Shown here: one piece after another, positions 23,001-30,325 of the stretch | How positions within the stretch are numbered: the first letter of the stretch is position 1 | How the letters are laid out: each line of letters starts with the position of its first letter | NCBI GenBank assembly: GCA_033961575.1 | Contig: CM066741.1 | Location: 2,485,715 to 2,549,714, forward strand | Direction: 5' to 3' | DNA from: Aselliscus stoliczkanus | Taxonomy: Eukaryota > Chordata > Mammalia > Chiroptera > Hipposideridae | Length of the DNA stretch: 64,000 nt | The notes under the pieces: model-generated | The model's input: only the letters and a program-made list of their open reading frames with translations | Told to the model about the DNA's origin: nothing | The model's database searches: none | Translations under genes and position numbers: made by a program

Positions 23001-26000
23001 GGATGGCCTCCCACTTACAGCACAGCTGTGCCCTGCCTTATCAGGTCAGCCAAGGTGAGTTTCTCCGACTTTAAACTGTGAGTTGAAAGCCAATCTTCCG
23101 AGCCTTCCCAAGCTGACGGCTGGGGCTCGTCCTGCAGCCTCTGCGAGAAAGCAGCCGGAGTCAAACGGAAAACTGTGGGCAGCGAGGGCGAGGCTGAGGA
23201 CGCCGTGGGTCCTCTCCACCCGGAGGCCCGAGGGTGGCCGGCCCTGACTGGTCCTACCTGGAGGCAGGACTCGGTCAACATGGCCAGCTTTCCTATTTTC
23301 TGTCCTGTGGCCGGCTGAGGACCAACTAGGAGGCCAAACACGCCCCTAACCAATGCCATAGGATGCGCTGCCGCCGGCCTCCGCCAGGGCCCACCGGAGC
23401 CCTCTCCCACGGTAAGCTTTCCCACTCTCCTGCCTGCCTCTGACAGTGAGGTGGCTGCCTCTCGGGCTGGCGGGGGCGCTGAGAGGGCTGCCTGCACTCC
23501 GCATACCATTTCAGGTGGATGAGTCCTGCCTCCCTATCAGTCTGAGGGCCCCCAACCAACATTTGTGGTCTGATGGAAGAGGGGATGGGTTTATGTCCAT
23601 CCACAGGCCAGAGACAGGAGCCGTGGGGACAGCTGTAGAGGAAGAATGTCCTAGCCATCACAGGAGTCTGGCCGTGAAACAGAGGCCTGACTTGTACCTA
23701 GCAACACCTGTCACTCCATAGCGCTAAGCTCAGCGTGGCCTCGGTGGCAAGGCTGCAGTCCTTCCTGGCAAGCATTCAACACTGGCGATGCTTCCCGAGG
23801 GCCCGAAGGTGACGAGAGCTGACCTGAGGCTCTGAGTCCGCCTCGTTCGCCTCTTCCGGAGGCTGGCATTTTCCCTTCTCCGAGGGGTGTTCCTAAGCCC
23901 TGCCGGCAACGAGGCGCTGTCCCTGGTGCTAGAGCTACAGTGTGAACATGACAGAAACGGCCTTGCCTTCTTGGAGCTTACATCCGAGTGTGTGTGGCGG
24001 TGCAAAGTGAAGAAACGAAATCAATGGACACAATTTCAGAAACGAGCAGTTCTATTAGGAAGAGGGACCAGGGAAATGTCACAGAAAGCGACTATTTGGA
24101 GGGGGGGTCACTTTGCCTAGGATGGTGGTTGGAGAAGGCCTCTGAGCCAAGATCCAGAGCCAAGGAATGCACGCCCCAGGCAGAGACGTGCAGGGAAAGA
24201 ACAAGGTGCCCACTGGCTGGAGTGTAGTGACCATCAGGCAGTGTGACGCGACAAGAGGCCGGAAAGGTGTGCGAGGCCTGGCTCAGGCGTTCTGCAAAGC
24301 TTCCGGTCCAACCCCTGCTGTCCATGTGATACAGCCGGGCCTTAAATGGTGCCACGCACACTTAGGGTAGAGGATGGCCTCATAAGGGGCGGCCGGCTCA
24401 GTCCCACTGGGAGAGAAACTGCCCCCCATCTGATGACTGTGGAATGGGCCTGAGCACGGTTCAGCCCACCGGGACCCCAGTCTAGACTCACATGGCTCCC
24501 CGCTGCTCCTGGGCGCCTGCCTGAACCCTACACGGGGTTCTGCGTGGGCCTGTATTTGTCAGGGCTCTCACTGCAGTGGGCGAGGTGGTGGACCTGGGGT
24601 CGAAACCATCTGCTGTGGCTTGCGGAGCCACACGGGAGAGGACAGAGGAGGCAGGAAGAGGAAGCACGGGGTACTGCTGGGTACTGATTGCCCTGATGTG
24701 CTTTCAAACCCACTTATGACGTGAACGAAGCTGTTTTGCTCTAAAAGCGAAGCTGTCTACACTGAAGCAGCTGTGTCCGGATGCTGGCCTGGTGTCTGCT
24801 GTCAGCGATCCACACTCAGGAGCCCTGCTGGGGGCTTAGCGACAGGAACATATGGAAGAGCAGCTATGGTGGGGGGCAGTGAACCTTTCACTACGCAGGG
24901 TCCGCGAGGACTCACCGAGTGGTCGGTCTGTGCAAGCGGCTCTTTGCTGGTCTACACCGCGCTCCGAATACCTCATGCATTAGCTCCTGCCGCAGTAAGG
25001 CGACTCTTTACCAGCAGCGGTGAAAACCATGCCAGTCCCACAAAGGAGACCATCTTACCCCTCAACACGGCGCCATCTTCCCTAGCAACCATTCCCTCTG
25101 CCCTGACAGCTGAGCGGCAGCTCTGGGTTGGCTGAGCTAACTCTTCTAAGGGCCCACCCGTAGAAAGGTACACCTCGGGCCGGCCGAGTGGCGCATTGGT
25201 TAAGCGCTGGTTTTGGGATGCCAGCGGCCCCGGTTCGGATCCCACATGAGGGCCAGTGACACTGCCCTCTACAGCTAACAACAGCTCCACCTGGAGCTGG
25301 GCTGCGAGCCCTGGTGACGGTGTAGGCTGCAGCCCCTGCTGCAGTGGGCTGCCATGGGCTACAGTGAGTGGCCCGCAGCCAGCGTGAGCGGCTGGCAGCC
25401 AAGCGTGAGCTGCCAATAGCCGCGGTGAGCGACATCCAGAGGCCGGCGACCAATCTGCCTCATCCGGGAAGAGCGCAATGACGATACCAACAGTGAAGCA
25501 ACATCCTCCGCAACTAAACTGAAGAACAAAAAGACAGCAACTTGTCTGTTCCCCTTCCCTGATTCCCCAACGCTGTTCCCCTCCGCCAATTCCCCAATAA
25601 AATCTTTTAAAAAAAAAAAAAAAGAAAGGTACACCTCAATGTGGACTTTATTTCCCTTAAACTCCTCTTGCCTGAACCAACTGGAACTTCATTTGAAGTA
25701 TGTTATTTCTCTATTGGCTTATTAAGAGATATTATCCTGTTGCCATTGGCTTGTGAAACTATTATAATTCCTGCAATGGACCTGTGCTAAATAAATTATT
25801 GGCAAAGACAAGCTCAGTCTCCGAGGAACAAAACAAGTACACTGGGGGGTCCATTTACCAGCTCTGTGATGCTGAGCAAGTCAGGCGCTCACTCGTCACC
25901 TGTAAAATGGGCATCGCGAGGCTACACACAGAACACAGCCTGCTGCACAGACAGCGCTCAGCAACAGCGGAAGGGAATCAGAAAAACGAAGACAATGAAA

Positions 26001-27720
26001 AGGAAATGCTGCCATTATATTCCAGTGTGCTGTGCCTTATGTTCTGTGCCTGAGGCCCGCTTTCTCTGTTTCGAAAGGAAATGGCCAAGTGTTAAAAGCA
26101 GTGTGAAAAATACTAGTAATTAAAGCAAACACTTAAGTAGCACTTATTATGTGTCAAGTACGTTCCATAAATTAACTCACTGAAATTCTAAAATACAGGT
26201 GCCACCATTAACCTCATTTTACTGACCAGGAAATGGAGACAGAGAGAGTTGAAATAATTTGCCCAAAGTCACACAGCTAGTGGGTGGTGTGGCTGGGATT
26301 CAAACCCAAACAGAATAGCTATAACATATTGTCCCTAAATTAGCACCAACTCTATCTTCACTACGGATTGAGACAGAACTGAATGGAAAGCTAACTTGCT
26401 CATTCTGTGATTCTGTGCTAATTAACGTCCTGCCCTTGAACAGCCCCACCTGAAACCGTCGGCTCTGTCCCTTGCGTAGGGCAACACTGCCACACGTGTG
26501 AACACTAGATGTCACTCTTCTCATCCTTTCGGACTCAACCACCTCCCTGGTTAATGCAGCATGGCCGACTTACCATTCACCTCCCATTTCGCTTTTCGTT
26601 TGAAATGATCCATCCTATTTCAGACGTGGATTTTGCACTATTAATATCTGAAGATCCACTATTAAACGTTCTAGGTTTTGACTGTAGAGCATAGTGATGA
26701 TGAGCTTTACACAGATCTTTGTGTTGGGGTGACCCTTTCGCTCTTTCCCACTGCTGTTCATTTGTGAGGCGGATAAATATGGGACTGGTCTCTGTACACT
26801 TGGGAAGTCACGTGTTTATATGAAGTCAGATGAAATAAAGATATATCATCAACATCTGAAGTCATCGAAAGCATCATTCAGAATCTCAAGACTCTTTGGA
26901 CATTTCCTCATTTCCTTTCAATTAAACTTGCTTTCCCATGAGTGCCAATACTTAAGACAAGACTGCTTTCCTGTTTAGTTGCCAGCATTAAAATTGTACT
27001 GTTTTTGATTGATTACCATTTCAAAGGTATGATATTTGAACTCTAGTGTAGATCAGGTAAGACAGTTATGGGTCAGGCTTGCACCTGGAACCCCTGATGC
27101 CTACTGTTCCTGTGGTAGAATGAATTCTGAGTTCTAGACAATCCACTCGCCATCTCAGGAACATGGCTCATTTACACACCGAGAGTCAGCTGCAAACCAT
27201 AGTTTTGATTATTCTAGAAGTTGGTTCTCCTGCCCAAACTCTCTTGCTCCAATAGCAATTCCTGAAACTGGCTTTTAGCTCTAGATTTTAGGGAATCCTA
27301 AAAGAAAAATAAATCTTAGGAAGGGGAATCGAGAATTCAATTCTCAGACTTCAGGTTTTGATAACATGTACAGGGACTTTGCATGCTCCTGAATATTTAA
27401 TGATGTGGCCGAGAAGGCTATATATCATTTCTATAAGCAGCATAGAGATTCTCTGTCACTTCTAAAGCCAGGGGGTCAGAGGTGAATACTCAGTTAATCT
27501 CTTTCACTCCTGGGATCCTATGTGAAGAGAGGAAATTCTGTGTCCCGACTATGGTTTGTGAACATCGTAACTTAGTTAAAATACAGTGTTTTTTACCAGT
27601 AAGTCCTGCGTCTGGTTAACGTGTGTAACCAGTAGTCCATTGTCTGGATTTTGGCCAAGTCCATTGACATCTTCCCAGTTCAACTGCTTCCTTTGCTCTC
27701 TGTCCGTGTTTCTCTTCATG
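2026..27720 (-). CDS. VWA3A: VWA3A, partial gene: 19 consecutive coding exons (internal part of the protein)
   Basis: Nineteen exons, each flanked by AG acceptor and GT donor on the minus strand, join in compatible phase into 678 codons without a stop. The order of motifs ([74 protein letters not shown]) matches VWA3A as I remember it. A first VWA-like module lies at about codons 127-295 and a second at about 476-660. Human VWA3A is about 1,180 residues from memory, with a further VWA domain, so roughly the last 40% should lie left of position 1. The first exon used here begins with one base of a split codon, so at least one exon lies upstream. Function is poorly known; expression is associated with testis and ciliated cells. 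Its neighbour MOSMO is upstream on the same strand, as in human. Splice joins are read from sequence only. Confidence 0.93.
2425..2665 (+). repeat. MIR SINE fossil
   Basis: Near full-length MIR landmarks in order: TGGGTTCAAACCCTGGTTCC, CTTCCCCATCTGCAAAATGG, GGATTACTGTGAGGAATGA. Confidence 0.9.
3026..3306 (+). mobile_element. Tigger-like (Tc1/mariner) MITE
   Basis: Terminal inverted repeats TTTGACCCTTGA and TCAAGGGTCAACTG, with an interior identical in pattern to the common mammalian element (CTAGCTTACTTTATTGTAAT, GTCAAAGTTATATGTGGAT). It is flanked by TA at the right end. It splits the L1 fragment. Confidence 0.8.
3388..3500 (-). mobile_element. tRNA-derived SINE (short type)
   Basis: Minus-strand copy: T-rich tail, GAGGGCAGTGTCCCTGGCCC, B-box region CCGAACCGGGGCCGC, A-box region GCGCTTAACCACCGC, ending CGGCCGGCC. 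Confidence 0.9.
3712..3907 (-). CDS. VWA3A: VWA3A exon: end of second VWA domain
   Basis: 196 bp, acceptor CCCCGCACAG, donor ACAG|GTGCGT. It encodes [20 protein letters not shown], then [20 protein letters not shown] and [14 protein letters not shown]. Strand NVCLFYVG and terminal GGRFHWF fit the last VWA strands. It is GC-rich, and the reading frame is clean throughout. Confidence 0.94.
4316..4460 (-). CDS. VWA3A: VWA3A exon: second VWA domain, GGxN and TGG loops
   Basis: 145 bp, acceptor TACCCCCCAG, donor ATG|GTGGGT. It encodes [20 protein letters not shown] then [28 protein letters not shown] occupies the GGTN position with Arg for Thr, and FTGGVPDQD occupies the TDGxPD position with Gly for Asp. 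Metal coordination at these two loops is therefore probably altered. Confidence 0.94.
4662..4736 (-). CDS. VWA3A: VWA3A exon: second VWA domain
   Basis: 75 bp, acceptor CACTCCCAG, donor GGCG|GTAGGT. It encodes [20 protein letters not shown] then QSAW. The F(G/S)xxxxxW pattern is typical of VWA domains of this type and parallels [10 protein letters not shown] in the first module. Confidence 0.92.
5290..5610 (+). mobile_element. L2 fragment
   Basis: L2 3' landmarks GTTCCCTGCTCCTGGAACGC and GGCTTCCTGACCCCTTTC. Non-coding and diverged. Confidence 0.55.
5786..6025 (+). mobile_element. tRNA-derived SINE with long body
   Basis: Head GGGCCGGCCAAATGGCTCAG, body with CTGCAACTAAGATTGAA and ACAACTAAGACTGAAGGACA, 3' end CCCCAATTCTCCATTAAAAA. 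The B-box part of the head is missing. The body and tail match those of the copies at 12.3 and 25.2 kb. Confidence 0.85.
6030..6420. repeat. TA-rich low-complexity tract
   Basis: Runs of TATATA/ATATAT around an inserted short SINE; a likely unstable, polymorphic region in a VWA3A intron. Confidence 0.8.
6121..6228 (-). mobile_element. tRNA-derived SINE (short type) with 10-bp target-site duplication
   Basis: Minus-strand copy between exact duplicates CTTATATATA at 6111-6120 and 6229-6238. B-box region CCGAACCGGGGCC, A-box region GCTTAACCACCGCGCC. Confidence 0.92.
6798..6917 (-). CDS. VWA3A: VWA3A exon: start of second VWA domain (MIDAS)
   Basis: 120 bp, acceptor TTTCTTTTTAG, donor ATCGC|GTACGC. 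It encodes [20 protein letters not shown] then [27 protein letters not shown] is the DxSxS-type MIDAS motif after the first strand, and FNVIA begins the next strand. Confidence 0.94.
7448..7640 (+). repeat. MIR fossil
   Basis: GGCCTTAGGCAAGTCACATA and downstream AT-rich MIR tail; the middle is degraded. Confidence 0.65.
8300..8394 (-). CDS. VWA3A: VWA3A exon just before the second VWA domain
   Basis: 95 bp, acceptor GGGTTTGCAG, donor AAAG|GTACCT. It encodes [20 protein letters not shown] and [11 protein letters not shown], with the last Arg codon split. [10 protein letters not shown] parallels [12 protein letters not shown] ahead of the first VWA module, again suggesting duplication of linker plus domain. 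Confidence 0.92.
8836..8916 (-). CDS. VWA3A: VWA3A exon (inter-domain)
   Basis: 81 bp (27 codons, phase 0), acceptor GAGTGCAG, donor CAG|GTCAGT. It encodes [20 protein letters not shown] then PFLYEYQ, probably a small beta-rich segment. Confidence 0.92.
9608..9711 (-). CDS. VWA3A: VWA3A exon (inter-domain)
   Basis: 104 bp, acceptor TTTTTCCAG, donor AAG|GTAACG. It encodes [20 protein letters not shown] and [14 protein letters not shown], ending in phase 0. Confidence 0.92.
9818..9953 (-). CDS. VWA3A: VWA3A exon (inter-domain)
   Basis: 136 bp, acceptor TTTAATTTAG, donor AAAG|GTAAAC. It encodes [20 protein letters not shown]... then [19 protein letters not shown], ending with one base of a Gly/Ala codon. 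[12 protein letters not shown] resembles the [14 protein letters not shown] segment of the 23.1 kb exon, which suggests a repeated short 'xWLxxHxLK' motif ahead of each VWA module. Confidence 0.9.
10700..10960 (+). repeat. MIR fossil
   Basis: GACCTGGGTTCAATTC, GATCTCGGGCAAATTATTTG and GCTCATCTGTAAAATGGG in MIR order. Confidence 0.9.
11501..11626 (-). CDS. VWA3A: VWA3A exon (inter-domain)
   Basis: 126 bp (42 codons, phase 0), acceptor CTGTCCCCAG, donor GAG|GTAGGT. It encodes [20 protein letters not shown] and continues to ELTGLMKE. Heptad-like leucines suggest a short helical or coiled-coil linker between the two VWA modules. Confidence 0.9.
11836..13075 (+). mobile_element. L1 3'-end fragment interrupted by a compound SINE
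   Basis: L1 landmarks AACCCAAATGTCCATCGACT, GATAAACAAAATGTAGTATT and, after the SINE, CACAAAAGGAATATGATTCC and GACCGGTTGCCAGGGGC with a G-rich tail. Continuity across 12261-12752 shows the SINE arrived later. Confidence 0.85.
12261..12752 (+). mobile_element. Compound SINE with three tRNA-like units, flanked by a 15-bp target-site duplication
   Basis: Exact duplicate AAAAACGTTATGCTA at 12246-12260 and 12753-12767. Three successive tRNA-like starts are seen (GAGTGGCTCAGTTGGTTAAG; GGATGGCTCAGCTGGTGCAA; CGGATGGCTCAGTGGATAGA), with B-box-like GGTTCGACTCCC in the third, then body ACAACGAAGACTGAAGAACA and a 3' end CCCCAATTCCCCAATAAAAT. About 490 bp, far longer than a normal SINE. Confidence 0.9.
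14182..14247 (-). CDS. VWA3A: VWA3A exon: end of first VWA-like module
   Basis: 66 bp (22 codons, phase 0), acceptor ATCCCCACAG, donor GAG|GTGAGC. It encodes [20 protein letters not shown] and AE. The A-x-x-x-GG-x-(Y/F)-H pattern recurs at the end of the second VWA domain (AVGGRFHWF, exon at 3.7-3.9 kb), which supports an internal duplication of the module. Confidence 0.92.
14482..14590 (-). CDS. VWA3A: VWA3A exon: first VWA-like module, C-terminal half
   Basis: 109 bp, acceptor CTTCTCCGCAG, donor CTG|GTAAGT. It completes a Cys codon, then encodes [20 protein letters not shown] and [22 protein letters not shown] and the strand [10 protein letters not shown] fit the usual VWA continuation after GGxN. 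Confidence 0.92.
14871..14996 (-). CDS. VWA3A: VWA3A exon: first VWA-like module, GGSN loop
   Basis: 126 bp, acceptor TCTCCCTAG, donor GCTG|GTAGGC. It encodes [20 protein letters not shown] then [30 protein letters not shown] corresponds to the VWA loop that usually reads GGTN, with Ser in place of the MIDAS Thr. Confidence 0.92.
15095..15195 (-). repeat. MIR fossil
   Basis: TTATAGATGAGGAAACTGAG and a degraded CCGGGTCTGACTC end, in reverse orientation. Confidence 0.7.
15925..16042 (-). mobile_element. tRNA-derived SINE (short type)
   Basis: Minus-strand copy with GAGGGCAGTGTCACTGGCCC, CCGAACCGGGGCCGC and GCTTAACCACCGCGCC. The imperfect duplicates GCCAGGCGCTTA (15907) and GCCAGGTACTTA (16043) look like its target-site duplication, lying in an older MIR. 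Confidence 0.9.
16262..16445 (+). repeat. MIR fossil
   Basis: GGAATCCAAGCCTGGCTCTG and CCCTATCTGCAAAATGGAGA, with the terminal GTGCCTAGCATGGTACCTA. Confidence 0.85.
17042..17148 (-). CDS. VWA3A: VWA3A exon: first VWA-like module, continued
   Basis: 107 bp, acceptor GTCCCCCAG, donor TGCAC|GTGAGT. It encodes [20 protein letters not shown]... The hydrophobic LYVLSFGT is a typical second VWA beta strand. It ends with two bases of a Thr codon completed by the next exon. Confidence 0.92.
17930..18080 (-). repeat. MIR fossil
   Basis: Reverse MIR landmarks: GAGCACTTAACTTGAG, ATCCCATTTGACAGGTGAGG and CACAGAGAGGTTAGGTAACA. Confidence 0.8.
18422..18520 (-). CDS. VWA3A: VWA3A exon: start of first VWA-like module
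   Basis: 99 bp (33 codons, phase 0 both ends), acceptor GGGTTTCAG, donor CTG|GTAAGT. It encodes [20 protein letters not shown]... The hydrophobic strand followed by D-V-S-A-V-S fits the first VWA beta strand and MIDAS DxSxS motif, so metal binding may be retained at these positions. Confidence 0.92.
19130..19840 (+). mobile_element. L2 fragments
   Basis: TTTATCAAGGTGATCAACGG, ACGGTCAAATCTTCGTTCTC and CTTTCCGGCACTCTGAG follow the L2 coding-region pattern (as remembered), but many stops make it non-functional. Confidence 0.6.
19970..20086 (-). mobile_element. tRNA-derived SINE (second short subfamily)
   Basis: Minus strand: T-tail, AGCTGAGCCATCCTGCCACC, GTTGGCAGCTCAG, GGGCATCGAACTGCTGTTGC, ending CACTCAGCCGGCCCC. 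The body differs from the GAGGGCAGTG type. Confidence 0.88.
20205..20365 (+). mobile_element. MER5A-like hAT fossil
   Basis: TACTGACATTCCGGGCCAGA, GTTACAGGATATTTAGCGGC and CACCCAAATCTCTCCAGA follow the MER5A pattern. Confidence 0.75.
21137..21191 (-). CDS. VWA3A: VWA3A exon
   Basis: 55 bp, acceptor GTCTTGACAG, donor AAAG|GTAATT. It encodes [18 protein letters not shown], a basic helical linker just before the first VWA-like module, and ends in phase 0. Confidence 0.9.
21940..22337 (+). mobile_element. MER63/Blackjack-like hAT element with nested SINE
   Basis: Left end CAAGTCAATTTGCCAAAAGT is an imperfect inverted copy of the right end ATTGACTTTTGGCTAACTTG. The interior has repeated CAATT(T/A)GCC/ACT motifs typical of Blackjack-like elements. 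It contains a younger SINE at 22116-22235. Confidence 0.55.
22116..22235 (+). mobile_element. tRNA-derived SINE (second short subfamily) with target-site duplication
   Basis: GGGCTGGCCGAGTGGCTCAG to CAACAAGTGGCC plus A-tail, flanked by AAACCTTCCAACCCA (22101-22115) and AAACCTTTCAACCCA (22236-22250), one mismatch. Confidence 0.92.
22675..22795 (-). repeat. MIR fossil
   Basis: GAGAAGAGGAAATTGGGGC and CTGCCCAAGGTCCCACAGAG are reverse MIR landmarks. Confidence 0.7.
22846..22923 (-). CDS. VWA3A: VWA3A exon
   Basis: 78 bp, acceptor TTTCTTCAG, donor TCTGA|GTAAGT. It encodes [20 protein letters not shown] and ESKLSE, probably helical. Both ends are in split codons that match the flanking exons. Confidence 0.9.
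23019..23140 (-). CDS. VWA3A: VWA3A exon
   Basis: 122 bp, acceptor TTTCTCGCAG, donor GTGCT|GTAAGT. It encodes [18 protein letters not shown]... then [20 protein letters not shown], ending with two bases of a split codon completed by the next exon. No membrane segment or signal peptide is visible. Confidence 0.9.
25177..25622 (+). mobile_element. Long composite SINE with 15-bp target-site duplication
   Basis: Exact duplicate AGAAAGGTACACCTC at 25162-25176 and 25623-25637. The first ~100 bp equal the short SINE (GGCCGGCCGAGTGGCGCATT to GACACTGCCCTC). Then comes a body with ACAGCTCCACCTGGAGCTGG, GCCAGCGTGAGCGGCT and CGCAACTAAACTGAAGAACA, ending CCCCAATAAAATCTTTT plus A-tail. About 446 bp. Confidence 0.93.
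25845..25960 (+). repeat. MIR fossil
   Basis: TTACCAGCTCTGTGATGCTG and GTCACCTGTAAAATGGGCAT. Confidence 0.75.
26130..26315 (-). repeat. MIR fossil
   Basis: Reverse MIR: ACTTATTATGTGTCAAGTAC, ACTGACCAGGAAATGGAGAC, CCAAAGTCACACAGCTAGTG, GGGATTCAAACCC. Confidence 0.9.
27597..27720 (-). CDS. VWA3A: VWA3A exon (N-terminal region)
   Basis: 124 bp, acceptor TTTTGTAG, donor CTG|GTAAAA. After one base completing a split codon it reads [20 protein letters not shown] and ends NQTQDLL in phase 0. The ATG could act as an alternative start, but the split first codon indicates an upstream coding exon that I could not locate. It joins in frame to the 23.1 kb exon (DLL|RLQDE). The intron between them (23141-27596) holds a long SINE and MIR pieces. 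Confidence 0.88.
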
Positions 27721-28107
27721 CTACAAAACATAAAGTGATTCGATCAGTGCCCAGCACATGGGCATTGGTGCCATGCTGCCAGTGTCTCCAAAACCATTTT
27801 TCCTCCTGTGCAGTCACCGGGAAGGGTTCCTGTGGAGCCCTGATAAACTGTGCCCTCCAGGTTCATGAGACATTGTACTCTATTGCTCTGGTAGTAACTG
27901 AAGCCCTCAGGTCGAGATGATGTAATGGCCATTTACCCAGTCCCACTTCAAGGCAAGTATTTCCCCCTCAACTCTCGGGGGCAAATACACATCACCCTGA
28001 CCATGGAAGGCATGGCTAGTTTGTGTAGCCATTATAAAAAACCCCGATGCTTACTTCCTAGGGAGGAAAAGAATTCCAGAGAAGTGCTGCATACAAACAA
28101 CAGCCTT

Positions 28108-28141
28108 GGGGCAGGGGGGGGGCGGGGGGGAGGGGAAGGGT
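28108..28141 (+). repeat. G-rich tract (possible G-quadruplex)
   Basis: Near-uninterrupted G runs with single C or A interruptions: at least four G-tracts of four or more. Just upstream of the first VWA3A exon found. Confidence 0.7.
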
Positions 28142-28234
28142 TGGATTTATATTCAGCTCTACTCTCCTTTAATTAATTCATCCAACAAATACTTCCCCAA
28201 CGCCTACGAGGTATCAGGCTTGGGCTGGGTGCTG

Positions 28235-28455
28235 AGGACATGATGGTGAGCAAGATAACACAGGTTTCTCGCCTTCAGCATGACTGACACTTTGGACCAG
28301 ATGACTCTGCTGCGAGGCTGCCCTGTGCATTGCGGGATCCTTGGCAGCCTCCCTGAACGGGATGCCAGTAGCACTCCTGCCCCGCAAGTGGTAACAACCA
28401 AAAATGTCTTCAGACATGGCCTGATGTCTCCCGGGAGCACAATGCTCCCCTGTTG
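28235..28455 (+). mobile_element. MER5A-like hAT fossil
   Basis: GCTGCCCTGTGCATTGCGGG, GATGCCAGTAGCACTCCTGC and CAACCAAAAATGTCTTCAGA are MER5A landmarks. Confidence 0.85.
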
Positions 28456-29059
28456 AAAACCACTAAGTGAGACACTGTTCTTGCCCTTTGCAGGGCTTAC
28501 ATTCTAAGCAGGGGAGATTGGTGTGACCAAATTATAGTAATCGCAAATTGTGGACAGCGCTGTGAAGTAAACAGGGCTGAGATGGCAGAGAGTAATCAGG
28601 AGAGGGGTCTTCCTTGCAAAGGTCGGGGGTCAGTGGCGGTGTCCTCACGAAGGGTGAAAAGGAGGTGGCCCTGTTAGAGTAGGGTGAAGGCTGCACGAGG
28701 CAGAGAGGACAGCAAGTGACCGCAGCGATTTGGAGGAGAGGCGAGAAGTACTGAGTTTCCTGAGAGCTGCACCTGCACCCAAGGGGCGAGTCCCACAGCC
28801 TTCTCCTTAGGGCTGATTGGATCAGCAGTGGGCTTCATCCACGATGGATCAGTCGGGCCCTCTGAGATGCGGACTAGCTGTGGGGCCACCACGTGCACTC
28901 AGGAGCAGGACAGGCCTGTGCGCAGAGAGAAGCGGAGTCAGGGCCATCGGCCTCGGCTGCCCTGGGCCGGCGCCTCCGGGCGCCCTCCTGCTCTGCCGGC
29001 ATCTCTGGCCCCTATGCGGCCTCGGAGCGCTGGAGTCTCTCGTCTCCCCGCCTTCTGCT

Positions 29060-29990
29060 CCCGCCCTAGGCAATCTCATCCTTGCCCATGGCTTCAGCCA
29101 CCACCCATACAACTCCCAACTCAGCGTCAGCTGCCCAGACCTCTCCCTCTGACTCCAGACCCTGCTATTCACGGACACTGGGGGTTTCCATCCCGCGCAC
29201 CTCAAACTCCACATGTCCAAGACTGAATCCATGCACCCTACAGACCGGTCCACACGCCCCACAGACTGGTCCTCTTTTCCTTAGAGAAGGTCACCATCCA
29301 TCTACTTCTCTGACTCAGAAACCTAGGGATTATTCTTGACACTTCACATCCCATTTCCAATCCATCACCTAATCGTGTTAGTTTGGCCTCTCAAATCTCT
29401 CCACTGATCGGTCTCTATCAACATTTTTCCTGTCCAGGCCACTGTTATCTCTTCTACAGACAACTTCACTGGACCCTAAGCGGCCTACCTCCCGAGCTCC
29501 GCCCCCCGCCCCCGCCCCGATCCAATCGGTTCTCCTCTAAAGCCGGAGTAGCCATTTAAAGACCCAAATCCAGTGTCGCGCCTCCTCCTCCCCCTCCTGC
29601 TTGTTGAAACTGTCAAAGCCTCCCCCGTTTGTAGGATGATGACTAAGATCCTTACGATGGCACCTGAGGCCTCACCTGGTCTGGCTGCTGCCCACCCGCC
29701 TCTGTCCAGCTCTCCCACTGTCCCACGCCGCCCGTCCCACTGCACCTCCTCCTTTCAGTTCCTGGGCTGCTGCTACCCAGTTCCTTTAACCACAGGGCCT
29801 TTGCATGTGCCCTTTGCTCTGGAACGTTCGTCCTCCCAGGACCTACTCATCCTGGACATGGCAGCTCCAATGTCACTTCCTCGGGAAGTCTCTAGAATCC
29901 CACTTGACTTAGGCTCCTTTCTGTCATATAAACTTTCACAGAACTCTGGTCCTTTCTTTCCGAGTGCTTACCTTCATGTGGAAGGATACA
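29060..29990 (+). mobile_element. L2 (LINE2) 3' region
   Basis: Ordered landmarks over 900 bp: CCATGGCTTCAGCCACCACC, CCTCAAACTCCACATGTCCA, GATTATTCTTGACACTTCAC, CAGGGCCTTTGCATGTGCCC, CCAATGTCACTTCCTCGGGA. ORFs here are remnants. Confidence 0.85.
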
Positions 29991-30274
29991 TTACTCATTA
30001 GTGTGATGTTTAAAAATTGGGTGTCTCTCTCCCATTAGACTGTAACTGATGTGAGAGCAGGGACTGGCAGACGATAAATATTTTCAGGTGGGAGGTACAG
30101 GGAGAGGAGGCTGAGAACTGCCTTGGTTCCGGAATTTCTAATGACTGATCCCAGGCACTTGTGAGAACTGACTCATTTTCTGCTCTCAGCTTCCGTCATT
30201 TACCCGCTTCTTTATAATTCCCTACCTTTTCGCTTCAGGAAACCTAAATGTGCTAGCTTAAGCAAAAAGGTAGG

Positions 30275-30325
30275 GAATATATATATATGTGTGTATACAC
30301 ACACACACACACACACACACAGAGC
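30275..30325 (+). repeat. TA/TG/CA microsatellite
   Basis: ATATATAT, GTGTGTATACACAC then (AC)n of about 12 units. Confidence 0.95.

Noticed and set aside
24973..25453. Minus-strand frames of 123-147 codons
   Set aside because: They are translations of the long SINE at 25177-25622.
28817..29745. Overlapping frames of 85-142 codons on both strands
   Set aside because: Produced by GC-rich L2 sequence; the frames do not follow the L2 reading frame and carry no motif.
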